A stretch of 64,000 nt of DNA from Lachnospiraceae bacterium (GTDB taxonomy: Bacteria > Bacillota > Clostridia > Lachnospirales > Lachnospiraceae). Below, piece after piece: positions 26,233-34,356 of this stretch. The notes beneath the pieces are model-generated. The model made no database searches, was not told where the DNA came from, and saw only the letters and a program-made list of their open reading frames with translations. The DNA lies in contig JAAUZH010000011.1 in the NCBI GenBank assembly GCA_014804675.1, positions 89,194-153,193 of the forward strand, written 5' to 3'. Position numbers and translations under genes: made by a program. Every line of letters starts with the position of its first letter. Position 1 is the first letter of the stretch.

Positions 26233-27695
26233 ATTTCTTCCTCCTCTGCAAGCTTTAAGGCATTGATAACCGCTTTTGCTTTGTTAATACATTCTTCATA
26301 TTCTTTTTCCGCCACGGAATCTGCCACAATGCCTGCTCCGCTTCTGACAAACACCCTGCCGTTTTTCTTATAAGCAATGCGGATGGCAATGCAGGTATCC
26401 ATATTACCGGTAAAATCAATGTATCCAATAGCACCGCCGTAAATACCCCGCTTATTATTTTCCAACTGGCCAATCAGCTGACAGGCCCTGATTTTAGGTG
26501 CACCGGAAAGAGTGCCTGCCGGAAGCACCGCTTCAATGGCATCCAGTGCGTCAAACTTCTCTGAGATTTCACCTCTGACCGTGGAACCAATGTGCATCAC
26601 ATGGGAATAACGCTCAATGGAGTGCAGCTTCTCAACCTGCACAGTGCCGAACCTGCTGATTTTTCCCAAATCATTCCGTCCAAGATCCACCAGCATATTG
26701 TGCTCAGCAAGCTCTTTTTTATCTGCAAGAAGCTCTGCTTCTAATGCCTGGTCTTCCTCTTCTGTTTTTCCTCTTGGCCTCGTTCCAGCAAGAGGAAAGG
26801 TATGAAGTATGCCATTTTCCAGTTTCACAAGCGTTTCCGGAGAGGCTCCCGCAACCTCCACATCCGTTCCTGAAAAGTAGAACATATACGGTGAAGGATT
26901 GATGGTGCGAAGAACCCGGTATGTGTCAAATAAACTTCCCTCAAAAGGTGCGCTTAAGCGGTTGGAAAGCACGATTTGAAAAATATCTCCTTCCCGGATA
27001 TGGTGCTTTGCCTTTTCTACCATATGACAGTATCGTTCTTTATCAAACAAGGGCATGACCTCTCCTAAAAGCCTTCCTCCCGGTTCCTCTTTCTTTTTCC
27101 CCGTATGCAGCAGGCCGCATAGCTGTTTCAGCTCCATAACCGCCTTGTTATATCCAACCTCAATATCCTCCAAAGTCATATTGACGATTAAAATAATTTT
27201 CTGGCGGAAGTTATCAAAGGCGATTACTTTATCAAAAAGCATCAAATCCACATCTTTAAAATCCTCTGTATCCCATACCTTCGTTCTGACAGCCGGTTCT
27301 CTGTATCCCTGATAGTCATAAGCAAAGTAGCCCACCAGTCCCCCCGTAAAGGAAGGCAGATAGTCAAAACGGGGGCTTTTATAATCAGCAAGAATCTGGC
27401 GCAGGAACTCCGATGGAGCATCTGTCTTGAAACTAATATTACCTGCTTTCATTTCGCCGTCTATACAGGTAATTTCCAGCTTCGGGTCAAATCCCAGAAA
27501 CGTATAACGTCCCCACTTTTCTTTCTCTGCAACCGATTCCAGCATATAACAATGGGTGGATACATTCTTCAGTATCTTCATAGCTTCAATTGGCGTACAG
27601 ATATCCGACAGAATTTCACAGCTGACCGGCAGCACCTTGTACTTACCGGTGGCGGCAATTTCCTTCACATCCTCTAGGTTTGGTGAAAATTTCAT
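26229..27695 (-). CDS. trpE: Anthranilate synthase component I
   Basis: 488 residues from ATG 27695, which follows AGGAGG; the longer in-frame start lies in the leader. Chorismate-binding features: VLSNRLSAPFEG, PSPYMFYFSG, GASPETLVKLENG, FPLAGTRPRGKT, MVDLGRNDLG-like LVDLGRNDLG and GAPKIRACQLI. The N-terminal LESVAEKEKWGRYTFLG segment is the tryptophan feedback site. First gene of an operon whose cistrons all overlap. Regulated by the upstream T-box. Confidence 0.96.
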   Translation of the reverse strand: MKFSPNLEDVKEIAATGKYKVLPVSCEILSDICTPIEAMKILKNVSTHCYMLESVAEKEKWGRYTFLGFDPKLEITCIDGEMKAGNISFKTDAPSEFLRQILADYKSPRFDYLPSFTGGLVGYFAYDYQGYREPAVRTKVWDTEDFKDVDLMLFDKVIAFDNFRQKIILIVNMTLEDIEVGYNKAVMELKQLCGLLHTGKKKEEPGGRLLGEVMPLFDKERYCHMVEKAKHHIREGDIFQIVLSNRLSAPFEGSLFDTYRVLRTINPSPYMFYFSGTDVEVAGASPETLVKLENGILHTFPLAGTRPRGKTEEEDQALEAELLADKKELAEHNMLVDLGRNDLGKISRFGTVQVEKLHSIERYSHVMHIGSTVRGEISEKFDALDAIEAVLPAGTLSGAPKIRACQLIGQLENNKRGIYGGAIGYIDFTGNMDTCIAIRIAYKKNGRVFVRSGAGIVADSVAEKEYEECINKAKAVINALKLAEEEEI

Positions 27696-27785
27696 GGCTT
27701 TTTTCCTCCTATAATGCTCTCTGGCTCTATTTGGCAGGTTTTTATTTGATTTTTCCGTACTTCTAAGCGGTATACACAAAACAAA

Positions 27786-27821
27786 AACGCCCTTGACAGA
27801 GCATGTGCTCTATCAAGGACG
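27786..27821 (-). terminator. T-box terminator hairpin
   Basis: CCTTGATAGAGCA pairs with TGCTCTGTCAAGG and is followed by GCGTTTTT. It is the regulated terminator of the trp leader. Confidence 0.92.
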
Positions 27822-28080
27822 AATAAATACAACATTTGCTTTTATCCGCGGTGCCACCTTGTATTCACGGGAATGACCCCATGCACTTAGCAGAATACCA
27901 ACATATTCCTGGCAACTGACGTATGCCTCCACGTTGCAGAATACTTTGCGCAAAACGCATTTGACTGCACCCTCAGCGGTCCATTTGACAACTTGTTTCT
28001 TACCCGGTTCTCAGCACCACGGATTCTCTGTATAGGCATCATTGCCGTTACCTCCGCTTCAACGGTTTAACATATTGAAT
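27789..28080 (-). ncRNA. Tryptophan T-box leader (riboswitch)
   Basis: On the minus strand the leader contains the T-box sequence GGTGGCACCGCGGA at 27858-27845, followed by a terminator at 27821-27789. Stem I features include ACAGAGAA and GGTGCTGAGAA. The specifier triplet is TGG at 27983-27981 in the context CAAATGGACCGC, the tryptophan codon followed by A. Uncharged tRNA-Trp should stabilise the antiterminator and allow trpE transcription. Expected family architecture is complete; this occupies the 500-base gap between trpE and the acetyltransferase gene. Confidence 0.95.
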
Positions 28081-28087
28081 TGTTGTT

Positions 28088-28116
28088 ATCTTATCACGTT
28101 CCTGGCGGGATGTCAA
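28088..28116 (-). promoter_or_regulatory. SigA-type promoter of the trp operon
   Basis: TTGACA (28116-28111), 17-base spacer, TAAGAT (28093-28088), placing the start near 28080 at the beginning of the T-box leader. Confidence 0.88.
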
Positions 28117-28207
28117 TATTTTGGATTCATTTTTCGATTCTAGTCATTTTATTGTTTATATCCGTTTGGCCTGAGCTTCCATCATCCCTCAAAAGCTAAT
28201 CTAAAAT

Positions 28208-28699
28208 TTAAAGTTCATGATAATAAGGACATATATCTTCATACCGCCCGTCTTTCATGCGAAAGCCGTTAGGAATGGTTCCTAATTGAATGAATCCCAG
28301 CCGTTCATAAAGATGGCGTGCATGAAGATTCGTAGCTACTACTGCATTGAACTGCAATATCTGAAAACCATGACGCTTTCCCTGGAGCAAACAATCCGAA
28401 ACTAATTTTTCACCAATATGCAGTCCTCTGCTTGCCAAACTGACCGCATAGCTTGCATTGCATATATGACCGCACCGTCCTAAATTGTTAGGATGTAGTA
28501 TATATAATCCACAAACATTGCCAGTATCCGTATTTACCGCTACGGCGCTGTATGTCTGAGAGGCAAAAAATTGTTTTCCGGTCCGGGCGTTCAAAAGCTC
28601 TTCCTGTGGAAATGCATTGCCTTCTTCCACAACCTCATTCCAGATTTCAATTATCTCAGGTAAATCTTTTTCTTCGTAAGGCCTTATTTTAATATTCAT
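28208..28699 (-). CDS. GNAT family N-acetyltransferase (PhnO/Pat-like)
   Basis: 163 residues with AAAGGAAC upstream of the ATG. The fold is visible from IKIRPYEEKDLPEIIEIWNEV at the start, the acetyl-CoA loop SRGLHIGEKLVSDCL, and the C-terminal ARHLYERLGFIQLGTIP. A conserved GLYILHPN strand precedes the loop. Substrate unknown. It stands alone between GH31 and the trp promoter. Confidence 0.88.
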   Translation of the reverse strand: MNIKIRPYEEKDLPEIIEIWNEVVEEGNAFPQEELLNARTGKQFFASQTYSAVAVNTDTGNVCGLYILHPNNLGRCGHICNASYAVSLASRGLHIGEKLVSDCLLQGKRHGFQILQFNAVVATNLHARHLYERLGFIQLGTIPNGFRMKDGRYEDICPYYHEL

Positions 28700-28735
28700 T
28701 TTGTTCCTTTCTGGCTTCTGAGAATCAAATGCCTT

Positions 28736-30742
28736 CTATTTATTTACTGTAAAGGTCTTGAAATGTTCTGCTCTGTCATACTCCTTTGTAAACCCGTCAT
28801 CCGTATAAAGCTCATAGGAAGCTTCCGTTTCCACAAAGCTTAAAAACTCTAACTGTTCAAAGTCCACTTCTTCCACGCATTGTCCGCCTTTCGATAGAGG
28901 AAGTATTTTATCAGGACGGATAAAAAGTATTACTTCATCCAAAGCAACATCTATATAATGATGTCCCTTTTCCATAATCTGTTCCTCTCTATCTGTCAGG
29001 CTTTTCATTTTAACCAGTTTCATCTTCTCAGGAAGATACACATATCTGCCCTTTGCATTTTGTTCATGTACAGGCGCTATCATAATGCTGTCGCCTACCA
29101 GAAGCTGATCCTCCACCCTTTTTGCAAAGTCATCTTCCCGATAATCAAATGCCAGCGGCCTAAACATCATTTCTCCTCTTAAGGACGCTTTCATATATTC
29201 ACTGTAAATATACGGAAGGATTCCATAACGGATTCCTATTAAATCCGCAAATGCCTTCTTGTCCTCAAACTGATATGCTTCCTGCCTTCTTGTTCCCATT
29301 GCAGAATGATTGCGCATCAACGGCGTAAAAATACCAAATGCTAACCAACGAAGCAGTAAGTCTTCCGTAACATGGGCCCCAAAGCCTCCCAAGTCCGCTC
29401 CCGTAAACAAAAAGCCGCACATATTCAAGGCAGGCATCATACGGATATTTAATAGCAGGTGGGACCACCATGACATATTATCGCCCGTCCATATTCCGCC
29501 GTAACGATGCATTCCTATATAGGAGGCTCTGGAAAACATCAGTATTCTTTTCTCCGGCTCCAGCTCCTCAAATGCTTCTCCCGCCGCTCTTGTCATATAA
29601 TAACCGTACAGGTTATGAACCTTATCATGACGGATTTTTTGCCCCTTATACTGATGGTAAAAGGACTGATAATCCTTTGGATTGTTAGCAACTCCTAACA
29701 CCAGGTCCTTCATATGGAAAAACTTGTAAATGTCAAGATTCTCCCCTTGAAGCTTGGAAAGCTCTTTAAATACTTCTGCCAGATGATCCTCCGAATAGAA
29801 AATTGCCGGTTCATTCATATCGTTCCAAAAGCCTTCGATTCCCTGATCCAAAAGTATCTTATACTTTTTCCCAAACCAGCTCCTGGCCTCTTCATTCAGC
29901 ATATCCGGAAAATGGACTTTTCCAGGCCATACACCTGCCACGAATTCTTTTCCGTCTTCCTTTTTGCAGAAATATCCCTTTTTCAAGCCTTCTTCATAAA
30001 TCTCATAGCCTTCTTCTATCTTTACGCCAGCATCAATGATGGGAACCAGATGAATGCCCTGTTCCTTCATCTCCCGGCAAAATACATCAAAATCCGGAAA
30101 TGCTTCTTGATTTATCGTAAAGTCCTTATAGCGCTCCATATAGTCTATGTCCATATAAACACTGTCCAAAGGAATCCGGTTTTCTCTGTGTTCTTTTACT
30201 ACTTCTCTAATCTCCTCTTCATTCATATAGCTCCAGCGGCTCTGTCCATAACCCAATGCCCATTTTGGGGCAATGTAGCTTTGTCCAATCATTTTTCGGA
30301 AGGCTTTTACGATTTCCTTTTCTGTTTCGCCTGTAATGACATAAAATACCAGATTTTCTTCCTCAATCCGAATGGACAGTTCATTCCTTTTCGTATAACC
30401 GATATCAAAGGTTACCTTTCCCGGAAAGTCCACAAAAACACCAAACAATTCCTTCCCGGAAAGAAGGATAAAATTGTGGGCGCCATACAGGGAATTGGTA
30501 TCCTCTCTGTGGCAGGGATCGTCGCTGCAGCTGCTTATATAGAGAAATCCTCTTTTATTCATTCCCCTTACATTTTCTCCAAGGCCATATACGATATCCT
30601 CTTCCTCCATCCTATAAGAAAAGCTTATAGTCTTCTCTTCTTCTTTTACAGCAAAAAAGGGCATGGATTGCTCTGCCCCTTCTATCTGCTCTACTACCGC
30701 ATCTGTTTCGATAGGTGTTCCATACACATACTTGAAAATCAT
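28736..30742 (-). CDS. GH31 family alpha-glucosidase
   Basis: 668 residues from ATG 30742, which has AAGGAG; an in-frame start at 30784 has no such site. The nucleophile aspartate is in GFWNDMNEPAIF (about 305-316) and the general acid region is in GIWTGDNMSWW. SVYMDIDYMERYKDF and GTRRQEAYQFE are other GH31 blocks. No signal peptide, so it is cytoplasmic. The length and plan resemble the short alpha-glucosidases of gut Ruminococcus/Blautia that hydrolyse isomaltose- and maltose-type disaccharides. It fits the maltodextrin genes further on. Confidence 0.93.
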   Translation of the reverse strand: MIFKYVYGTPIETDAVVEQIEGAEQSMPFFAVKEEEKTISFSYRMEEEDIVYGLGENVRGMNKRGFLYISSCSDDPCHREDTNSLYGAHNFILLSGKELFGVFVDFPGKVTFDIGYTKRNELSIRIEEENLVFYVITGETEKEIVKAFRKMIGQSYIAPKWALGYGQSRWSYMNEEEIREVVKEHRENRIPLDSVYMDIDYMERYKDFTINQEAFPDFDVFCREMKEQGIHLVPIIDAGVKIEEGYEIYEEGLKKGYFCKKEDGKEFVAGVWPGKVHFPDMLNEEARSWFGKKYKILLDQGIEGFWNDMNEPAIFYSEDHLAEVFKELSKLQGENLDIYKFFHMKDLVLGVANNPKDYQSFYHQYKGQKIRHDKVHNLYGYYMTRAAGEAFEELEPEKRILMFSRASYIGMHRYGGIWTGDNMSWWSHLLLNIRMMPALNMCGFLFTGADLGGFGAHVTEDLLLRWLAFGIFTPLMRNHSAMGTRRQEAYQFEDKKAFADLIGIRYGILPYIYSEYMKASLRGEMMFRPLAFDYREDDFAKRVEDQLLVGDSIMIAPVHEQNAKGRYVYLPEKMKLVKMKSLTDREEQIMEKGHHYIDVALDEVILFIRPDKILPLSKGGQCVEEVDFEQLEFLSFVETEASYELYTDDGFTKEYDRAEHFKTFTVNK

Positions 30743-30886
30743 AAAGCTACTCCTTCTTTGCCAATATTGCAGGTGCACTCCCATCTCCGGAAGAAACCGG
30801 ACATCTTAGCAGCCTGCTGTCTGACACTATCATAGCATGGCATACTAATGATTTCCAGTACCATTTCTGTTTTTTATATTCCTTTT

Positions 30887-30951
30887 GTAACAGTGCTGCC
30901 GGCTCAACGTTTTCCAAATGTGCTCTCATCCCAGGCAGGCTGAACTGTTAC
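30887..30951. repeat. Small inverted repeat with GTAACAGT/ACTGTTAC ends
   Basis: GTAACAGTGCTGCC (30887-30900) faces GGCAGGCTGAACTGTTAC (30934-30951). The right end shares CTGAACTGTTAC with both outer ends of the 5436-5655 element. It begins 7 bases after the response regulator stop and could act as that gene's 3' structure. Confidence 0.65.
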
Positions 30952-30957
30952 TTCCTT

Positions 30958-31644
30958 TTAACCCACTCGATATCCTGCACCCCATACAACCTGAAGGTAC
31001 TGAGGATTTTTAGGATTCCTTTCAATTTTTTCCCGAATATGACGGATATGGACTGCCACTGTATTGTCCGCACCCACTGCCCGCATATGCCAGATGCTCT
31101 CATAAATCTGATTGATGGACAGTACTTTTCCATGCTTTTCCACTAAGAGCTTCAATATTTTATATTCAATCGGAGTAAGCCTTACTTCATTTCCTTCTAC
31201 TGTCACTTTTTTCCTATCATCATCTATGTACAGCTCTCCTACCCGAAAAGTAACCGCTTCTTTTTTATCTGCACAAGTCAATTGTATATAACGGCGCAGC
31301 TGGGCTTTGATTCTTGCCACCAGTTCCAAAATACTGCAGGGCTTCACCAGATAATCATCGGCGCCTCCGCTAAGTCCCAGCACTTTATGCCTTTCATCCC
31401 CCTGATTGGATAATATAATGATAGGCAGATCAAAACCATCTCTTACCCGACTGATAAATGCCAGGCTTGTCTGCTCCTTTTCTTCCATATCCGTAATAAG
31501 AAGCTGAATCCTCTCCCTGCCAATTATACAGAAAGCTTCCTCTTCCTCGTATGCCTTCCATACTTCGTATCCTTCTCCTGCCAGATAGAAACCGACAAAC
31601 TCTGCCAGTTCCTTATCCTTATCAAAAATTAAAATCCGATTCAT
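30958..31644 (-). CDS. OmpR-family response regulator (orphan)
   Basis: 228 residues from ATG 31644, which has AAAGGAG. Receiver domain 1-120: phospho-acceptor candidate Asp52 (LLITDMEE), Ser in IIILSNQG and Lys in DDYLVKP. Position 9 is Lys (LIFDKDKE), where the second Mg-binding acid of receivers is expected. Winged-helix domain 135-228: VRLTPIEYKILKLLVEKHGKV-type recognition region and a DNTVAVHIRHIREKI helix. No histidine kinase gene is adjacent, which with Lys9 raises the chance of atypical control. Confidence 0.92.
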   Translation of the reverse strand: MNRILIFDKDKELAEFVGFYLAGEGYEVWKAYEEEEAFCIIGRERIQLLITDMEEKEQTSLAFISRVRDGFDLPIIILSNQGDERHKVLGLSGGADDYLVKPCSILELVARIKAQLRRYIQLTCADKKEAVTFRVGELYIDDDRKKVTVEGNEVRLTPIEYKILKLLVEKHGKVLSINQIYESIWHMRAVGADNTVAVHIRHIREKIERNPKNPQYLQVVWGAGYRVG

Positions 31645-31791
31645 TGTCCGTCTCCTTTCCATCCTGCTTTGATAAAGCTTTTTCTTTCATACTATTATTA
31701 TTTAGACGAATAAACAGCAAAAAAAGTCAGTCTGATTAGTCCCTGCATATTTCTTTTTTATCCTTCTATATATAATACGAATGAAAAAGCA

Positions 31792-31830
31792 AAAAAACTG
31801 CAAAATTTTTACAAATTTTACAGTTTTTTT
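31792..31830 (-). terminator. Terminator of the DJ-1 family gene
   Basis: AAAAAACTG and CAGTTTTTT pair around a weak A/T stem (AAATTT) 13 bases after the stop at 31843. The T-run works on either strand. Confidence 0.75.
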
Positions 31831-31842
31831 AGAAAATATCTT

Positions 31843-32391
31843 TTATCCATATATGATTTTCTTTGAAAGCTCTTTTGCCGTCTCTTCATCCTTCATTCTT
31901 GCCACGATTGCCAGGCCAAACTCAATTGCCGTTCCCATTCCCCTGCTTGTAATGATATTCCCTGCTATCTCTACCGGATTTCTTGTTACCTGCGCTCCTT
32001 CTAAATGGCTTTCAAAATCCGGATAGGAGCAGGCACTTTTTCCTTTCAGCATTCCCCGATGTCCGAAAATACTGGGAGCAGCACAAATCGCAGAAAGATA
32101 TTTCCCTTCCTCATGAAATTTCTCTATCTGCTCCATAAGAAGCTGACATGCTTCCAGATTCTTTGTGCCGGGCATCCCTCCCGGAAGCACGATCATATTC
32201 ACCTGGGAAAAATCCACTTCTTCAATCAGCATATCCATTTCCACCCAAATCTTATGGGAGCTTTCCACCCTTTTTTCTCCCGTAATGGACACCATAGATA
32301 CATCAATAGCTGCCCTTCTTAATAAATCCACTACCGTCAGCGCTTCGATTTCTTCAAAGCCTGTTCCAAAAAATACGCATACCTTGTTCAT
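31843..32391 (-). CDS. DJ-1/PfpI family protein
   Basis: 182 residues. The reactive cysteine is Cys103 in the nucleophile elbow SAICAAPSIFG, with Glu near 15 (GFEEIEALT) and VLPGGMPGT (about 68-76) completing the DJ-1 pocket. The family includes deglycase-like, chaperone-like and protease-like members, so the reaction is open. Close Clostridia relatives are often labelled 4-methyl-5(b-hydroxyethyl)-thiazole monophosphate biosynthesis (ThiJ), a name without good support. Monocistronic, with its own terminator. Confidence 0.9.
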   Translation of the reverse strand: MNKVCVFFGTGFEEIEALTVVDLLRRAAIDVSMVSITGEKRVESSHKIWVEMDMLIEEVDFSQVNMIVLPGGMPGTKNLEACQLLMEQIEKFHEEGKYLSAICAAPSIFGHRGMLKGKSACSYPDFESHLEGAQVTRNPVEIAGNIITSRGMGTAIEFGLAIVARMKDEETAKELSKKIIYG

Positions 32392-32518
32392 TTCTTATTT
32401 CCTTTCTAATTCTATTTTGTAATCTGGATTGTTTTTTGTTTATTATACTAAAGTGGGGGAGGATTTTCAATGAATGTGGGGGAGAAAAAAATTGTGAGGG
32501 GGAATTGGAGGGGGGACG

Positions 32519-32681
32519 TTGGAGCCGTCATCTCATAGAAAAGCCTTCCGGGCACGCTCCCGCTCTATGAAAACGCAGCAGTACTAACGCACCCAAATAC
32601 GGTGCGTAAGGACTGGCGTTTTCATCAAGGCCCGGAAGGCTTTTCTATGAGATGACGGCTCCAACTGTGTATCGAAATGCC
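32519..32681. repeat. Complete palindromic repeat with perfect 35-bp stem
   Basis: Bases 32519-32553 and 32630-32664 are perfect reverse complements over 35 bases. The 76-base interior holds a nested ATGAAAACGC/GCGTTTTCAT stem and an innermost ACGCACC/GGTGCGT hairpin. Bases 32665-32681, ending TATCGAAATGCC, extend the similarity to the copy at 1-84. The core matches the minus strand of 5549-5584. It lies between the divergent DJ-1 and CYTH genes; the rest of 32392-32801 holds a possible TATACT -10 near 32763 and nothing else. Confidence 0.92.
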
Positions 32682-32801
32682 AGAGCTCTCAGAGTTTTTT
32701 TAGGTGGGCTGCCTTTTTGTTAGCAGCTACATAATAACTAGTATTTTTTCTCCCATATATGTTATACTGATAACAATAAAAACCAGACAGGAGATTCTTT
32801 C

Positions 32802-33239
32802 ATGGAGATAGAACGGAAATTTTTAATCAAATCCCTTCCCGACCAACTGGAAAACTACCCCAAAAAGCATTTAGAGCAAGCTTATTTATGCACTGCTCCA
32901 GTTATTCGAATCCGGCGGGAAGGGAACGAATACTTTCTTACTTATAAAGGGAGTGGTCTTATGATTCGTGAGGAATATAACCTTCCCTTGACAAAGGAAG
33001 CCTATATGCATTTAAAGGAAAAAGCTGACGGCAATGTAATACAAAAAACCAGGCACTACCTTCCGGAAAAAAATGGTCTTACGATTGAATTAGACATTTT
33101 CGAAGGTATACATGCTCCTCTCATCATGGCAGAAGTGGAATTTCCTAATGAAGAAGCTGCCGTTTCTTATATCCCTCCATATTGGTTTGATAAAGAAGTT
33201 ACAAAGGACCCCGCTTATCATAATTCAAATATGATTTAA
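32802..33239 (+). CDS. CYTH domain protein
   Basis: 145 residues, the length of a single CYTH beta-tunnel. The signature EIERKF (E-x-E-x-K at 2-6) is at the N-terminus, followed by charged strands RIRREG, YFLTYKGSG and the acidic TIELDIFEG and MAEVEFPNEE. Bacterial members hydrolyse inorganic triphosphate or related compounds using metal ions. AGGAG precedes the ATG. It stands alone and ends at a strong bidirectional terminator. Confidence 0.92.
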   Translation: MEIERKFLIKSLPDQLENYPKKHLEQAYLCTAPVIRIRREGNEYFLTYKGSGLMIREEYNLPLTKEAYMHLKEKADGNVIQKTRHYLPEKNGLTIELDIFEGIHAPLIMAEVEFPNEEAAVSYIPPYWFDKEVTKDPAYHNSNMI

Positions 33240-33268
33240 ATATGTTCTTTGAAAAAGCATATAAAAAG

Positions 33269-33290
33269 GAGAGGCGCATATGCGCCTCTC
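33269..33290. terminator. Bidirectional terminator, perfect 22-bp palindrome
   Basis: GAGAGGCGCAT followed by its reverse complement, flanked by AAAAA on the left and CTTTTT after GC on the right. It separates the convergent CYTH and LacI-type genes. Confidence 0.9.
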
Positions 33291-33295
33291 GCTTT

Positions 33296-34327
33296 TTATA
33301 TGCTTTTCGTGGATTCACGAACTACAATCTCGCCTGAAAAAACTTTATGCTGATGTTGCTTTTTTCCTGCAATGATATCAAACAGCAATCCAATCGTTTC
33401 CTTTGCCATTTCCTCAATCGGCTGATGCACCGTTGTAATAGTAGGAGTAATATATTTCCCAATGTCAATCCCATCATAGCCTGCTACCGAATAATCCTCT
33501 GGCACTTTTTTCCCAGCTTCATAAATAGCCCTTAAGGCTCCTACTGCCATCATATCTGAAATTACATAAAGGGCTGTAAATTCTTCGCCGGAAGCTAACA
33601 GCTTTTTCGTTGCCTGATATCCGTTCTCTATGCTATAAAGCTCCAAAGACTGATCCATAGGTCTGATCAGTTCCGGTCTGAAAGGAATCTGATGATCCTT
33701 TAATGCCATCTTATACCCCTCTAAACGCAGTTTACCGATACTTTCATCCTGTCGGGAAGCGGAAATCATTGCAATTTTTTTGTGCCCGATCTTTATCAGA
33801 TAATCTACCATCCGATAACTCTCTTTCATATCATCCACTGATATGGTAGAATACATGGTTTTACTTGATACTTCTGCAATACCTCCTGACGTGCTTAGAA
33901 TAAAGGGTACATTCAAATATTCCAGCTTTTCCGAGGAATGCTTAAAATATCCGCCTAGAAATATAATTCCCTTTAGCCGTTTCTCCTTTACAAGCTCCAA
34001 GGCTACATCAATTTCATCTTCCTCATATTCTACTTGATGCAATACCATTGCATATTTTTTTTGCTTAATTTCCTTTTCAATGGATTTCACCATGCTTGTA
34101 AAAAAGGGATTGCTCATTCCTTTTACTAATACAGCTATATTCTTTGCTTCGGTACGCTTTAAATTTCTCGCACTATTATTAGGTACATATCCCTGCTCCC
34201 TAATGACTCTGTTAATCATACTTTTTGTTTCCGGATTAATGTCGGGATGATTATTTATAGCACGGGATACTGTACTAATGCCTACACCGCATATTCTTGC
34301 AATATCCTTAATCGTTACCTGCTCCAT
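33296..34327 (-). CDS. LacI-family regulator (MalR-like) of the maltodextrin genes
   Basis: 343 residues from ATG 34327, which follows GGGGAAGG. The N-terminal helix-turn-helix is TIKDIARICGVGISTVSRAIN with a hinge YVPNNSARNLK. The rest is a periplasmic-binding-like effector domain (VLVKGMSNPFF, FILSTSGGI, ISDMMAVGAL, GYDGIDIGKYITPTITTV). It lies next to malQ and the transporter, so a maltodextrin-sensing repressor or activator is inferred. Likely sites are the operators at 39209-39232. Confidence 0.9.
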   Translation of the reverse strand: MEQVTIKDIARICGVGISTVSRAINNHPDINPETKSMINRVIREQGYVPNNSARNLKRTEAKNIAVLVKGMSNPFFTSMVKSIEKEIKQKKYAMVLHQVEYEEDEIDVALELVKEKRLKGIIFLGGYFKHSSEKLEYLNVPFILSTSGGIAEVSSKTMYSTISVDDMKESYRMVDYLIKIGHKKIAMISASRQDESIGKLRLEGYKMALKDHQIPFRPELIRPMDQSLELYSIENGYQATKKLLASGEEFTALYVISDMMAVGALRAIYEAGKKVPEDYSVAGYDGIDIGKYITPTITTVHQPIEEMAKETIGLLFDIIAGKKQHQHKVFSGEIVVRESTKSI

Positions 34328-34356
34328 AAACGCCTTCCCCACCGTCCATCAAATTT

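Noticed and set aside
29714..30835. 373-residue plus-strand frame opposite the GH31 gene.
   Set aside because: The minus-strand frame has all GH31 motifs; the plus frame is an antisense shadow with no initiation signal.
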